The position numbers and the translations under genes are program-made. The notes below the pieces were generated by a model that made no database searches, had not been told where the DNA came from, and saw nothing but the letters and a program-made list of their open reading frames with translations. A stretch of 64,000 nucleotides of DNA from an uncultured Planctomycetota bacterium (lineage in GTDB: Bacteria; Planctomycetota; Phycisphaerae; SM23-33). The stretch is from positions 34,816 to 98,815 of the forward strand of contig CAITIS010000020.1 of NCBI GenBank assembly GCA_903892515.1, read 5' to 3'. This document shows positions 62,495 to 64,000 of this stretch, piece after piece (the stretch's first letter is position 1; every line of letters begins with the position of its first letter).

Positions 62495-62782
62495 ATGAAT
62501 CGCATCAGCTACAGGTATCGCTTTGCCAGTGAGGTCGATTTGGGCGAGGCCAAGAGGACGTTGCTGCTGGCGCTACTGGCCGTCGAAGGGCTGTTTGGCC
62601 CAACCCGCGTGCGGATGGACGCGGCTTGGGCAATCGATGACAGCATCAACGTCATCGCCATCGACGCCGGCACGCTGGTGGGCATGACGGTCAGCCTGAT
62701 CTTCACCGCCTTCATCACGGCCGAGTTCGGCGCCGACGCCTTCGACGTGCGGCAGGTCGAGACCGTGGTCGTCGGCCGGTGA
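62495..62782 (+). CDS. Hypothetical phage-region protein
   Basis: 95 residues from ATG 62495 (AAAGGAAG upstream). A basic aromatic start (NRISYRYRFASEVDLGEAKRT), then alternating small hydrophobic and Asp-rich parts (DAGTLVGMTVSLIFTAFITAEF). Not recognised; position links it to the Gp157 gene 29 bases downstream. Confidence 0.7.
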   Translation: MNRISYRYRFASEVDLGEAKRTLLLALLAVEGLFGPTRVRMDAAWAIDDSINVIAIDAGTLVGMTVSLIFTAFITAEFGADAFDVRQVETVVVGR

Positions 62783-62811
62783 AGCCCAACCCAATCGCGA
62801 GGAAAGAACCA

Positions 62812-63327
62812 ATGAACCGGACCCTGCTGGACATCACCGAAGACCTTGTGGCCCTGGACGACTTGTTGAGCGAAGCCGGCGGCGACGTGAGCGGCGCCGA
62901 GGCGACCGTGGACGCCTGGCTGGCTGAACTGGAGCAGGACTTGAAGGGCAAGGTGGACAACTACGCCGCCCTGATCACGGCCATGAACGCCCGCGCCGAG
63001 GTTCGCAAGGCCGAGGCCGACCGGCTGTACCACCGCTCGAAGGTGGACGCCGGCAACGCCAGGTTCCTGCGCGACCGGCTCAAGTGTGCTCTGGAGCAGC
63101 GTGGCATCTCGAAGCTGGAGACTGCCCGCTACAAGGTGGGCGTCGCCAAGGTCGGCGGCGCCGCGCCGGTCATCATTCCCGACTTGTCCGCCCTACCCGC
63201 CGACTTCATTCGCGTCACCGAACTTCGCGAGCCGGACAAGGACGCCATCCGCAAGGCGTTGGAATCGGGCCAGGAAGTCTCGGGGGCGGTTCTGGGCGTT
63301 CGCGGCACGTACCTGTCGGTCCGGTAG
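62812..63327 (+). CDS. Siphovirus Gp157-like protein
   Basis: 171 residues from ATG 62812 (GGAAAG upstream). N-terminal helices (LLDITEDLVALDDLLSEAGG), a central coiled coil (KVDNYAALITAMNARAEVRKAEADRL, residues about 46-75), then KLETARYKVGVAKVGG and a beta end with ALPADFIRVTELREPDKDAIRKAL. This is the Gp157 pattern, a phage protein placed next to recombination genes. Confidence 0.9.
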   Translation: MNRTLLDITEDLVALDDLLSEAGGDVSGAEATVDAWLAELEQDLKGKVDNYAALITAMNARAEVRKAEADRLYHRSKVDAGNARFLRDRLKCALEQRGISKLETARYKVGVAKVGGAAPVIIPDLSALPADFIRVTELREPDKDAIRKALESGQEVSGAVLGVRGTYLSVR

Positions 63328-63344
63328 CGGGAAAGGAAACTCCA

Positions 63345-63569
63345 GTGAAACGCGATCACGAAATTCACTGCTGCCTGGGCTGCGGCCGCGACACCCGCGG
63401 CGAGTACTGCTCGCAGTGCGTCGGCCACAGCGGCCGCGAGGCCGGCAAGGGTCGGGGCCAGCGGGCCCGGCATGTGCCCGACCTGCCGCTGGAGGACGAC
63501 TATAGCGAGGAATCCAACGCCGACAGCGTCTGCGAAGACGATTCGGTATCGACATCACGCGTCTTGTGA
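63345..63569 (+). CDS. Small zinc-ribbon protein
   Basis: 74 residues from GTG 63345 (GGAAAGGAAA upstream). HCCLGCGRDTRGEYCSQC (about 7-24) gives two CxxC pairs of a zinc ribbon; a basic then acidic tail follows. Eighteen bases after the Gp157 stop, same operon. Possibly binds DNA or RNA. Confidence 0.75.
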   Translation: MKRDHEIHCCLGCGRDTRGEYCSQCVGHSGREAGKGRGQRARHVPDLPLEDDYSEESNADSVCEDDSVSTSRVL

Positions 63570-63576
63570 CGCATCC

Positions 63577-63647
63577 GGCGGGAAAGGGCGTGCCGGCGGT
63601 GCTCATCCGCACCGTCGAAACGGCAGGTTCGACTCCTGCCCCCGCCA
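63577..63647 (+). tRNA. tRNA-like sequence, degenerate
   Basis: Acceptor GGCGGGA with CCCCGCC (6 of 7 pairs) and discriminator A, D-stem GGGC/GCTC, and a perfect T-arm GCAGG-TTCGACT-CCTGC. The anticodon arm does not form: CCG..CGG gives only three pairs and no normal loop. 71 bases long. Either a decayed or phage-type tRNA, or a tRNA-mimic used as attachment site. It is not identical with the initiator tRNA 3' end. Confidence 0.35.
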
Positions 63648-63706
63648 ATGGCTGGCCAGCCAACTGAGAACGACAACCCAAACTCCAACACGAGAGGACA
63701 CTGAAA

Positions 63707-64000
63707 ATGCCATTGCCTTGTGCAGTACTTAATCAAGCCGACTTGCGTGCCCCCAAGGGCATCGTGTACGGCCCGCCGGGAATCGGCAAAACCACCTTCG
63801 GGGCCAGCACCCACAAGCCCATCATCGTGGACTGCGAAAACGGCGCTGCCCACGTCAGCTGCGACCGCAGTCCTTATCTATCCAACTGGCCGGCCATCCG
63901 TCAGTGGCTCGACGCCCTGGCCGCCGGCGGCCACGGCTACGGCACGGTCGTGATCGACTCGGTGGACTGGCTGCTCCGCCGGCTGGAAGAGCACGTCTCG
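63707..64000 (+). CDS. Sak4-like AAA ATPase, 3' end outside window
   Basis: 98 codons open to the window end from ATG 63707 (GAGAGGAC upstream). Walker A GIVYGPPGIGKTTF (about 18-31), IIVDCENGAAH (about 39-49), and a Walker B-like TVVIDSVDWLLRRLEEHV (about 81-98). This matches AAA_24/Sak4 phage ATPases acting with single-strand annealing. Follows the Gp157-zinc ribbon genes as in many phages. Confidence 0.88.
   Translation, partial: MPLPCAVLNQADLRAPKGIVYGPPGIGKTTFGASTHKPIIVDCENGAAHVSCDRSPYLSNWPAIRQWLDALAAGGHGYGTVVIDSVDWLLRRLEEHVS

Overview
The window looks like chromosomal DNA of a GC-rich planctomycete, most likely Phycisphaerae-like. The evidence is two full PEP-CTERM proteins ending in PEP-helix-Arg/Lys tails, planctomycete-typical families (DUF1570, DUF1580, DUF4091, PilZ, a Ser/Thr kinase with a CsgG-like tail), large secreted carbohydrate-active enzymes, and intergenic space packed with palindromic repeats, including the TAGCCACGGGTGGAGCG type. 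The assignment is inferred from gene content; there is no rRNA gene to confirm it.

Layout. 0-12.5 kb is ordinary core and envelope gene content: a secreted protein cut by the window edge, a K+ channel, HdeD-like and AI-2E-like membrane proteins, LipM-like octanoyltransferase, DUF1638, purD, PilZ, NYN nuclease, a cold-shock/rhamnose-mutarotase-like fusion, M20 dipeptidase and rplU. 12.5-13.6 kb is a gene-free repeat field. 13.6-18.8 kb is a signalling block: pseudo-receiver, receiver-less sigma-54 activator, histidine kinase, response regulator and receiver-GGDEF cyclase. 18.9-23.6 kb has a lipoprotein, CCA-adding enzyme, sugar nucleotidyltransferase, acylphosphatase and a Memo protein. 24.2-26.3 kb holds two PEP-CTERM genes that share promoter, about 175-nt structured leader, 3' coding end and terminator but have different middles. 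26.4-34 kb has a GH36 alpha-galactosidase, DUF1570 peptidase, orphan PEP-CTERM tail, c-heme sensor kinase and metK. 34-36.4 kb is a frameshifted Nudix gene and an amidohydrolase bracketed by long repeats. 36.4-46.4 kb is a carbohydrate region centred on L-rhamnose: DUF4091 glycosidase, SGNH esterase, rhaB-rhaA and a GH78 alpha-L-rhamnosidase. 47-53 kb has a giant multicopper oxidase with inserted beta-repeats plus FN3 domains, an FKBP lipoprotein and another lipoprotein.

From 53.55 kb to the window end is an integrated mobile region. It starts at an initiator tRNA-Met followed at once by a tyrosine recombinase. It carries a Ser/Thr kinase-CsgG protein, a second integrase reduced to its 3' end, a tight three-gene minus-strand operon (TIGR04255-like, unknown, ComEC-like metallo-beta-lactamase fold), a cassette flanked by duplicated DUF1580 5' ends with iteron-like repeats, and phage-type replication/recombination genes (siphovirus Gp157, zinc ribbon, Sak4-like ATPase) running off the end. 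This is the best place to look for an undescribed system; the shared leader RNA of the PEP-CTERM pair is the other strong candidate.

How the genes fit together: the kinase/regulator/cyclase block makes and senses c-di-GMP-type signals, and the PilZ protein is a possible reader. The GH78, rhaB and rhaA genes give rhamnoside release, isomerisation and phosphorylation; no rhamnulose-1-phosphate aldolase is seen here. GH36, DUF4091 and SGNH suggest export of plant- or algal-polysaccharide hydrolases.
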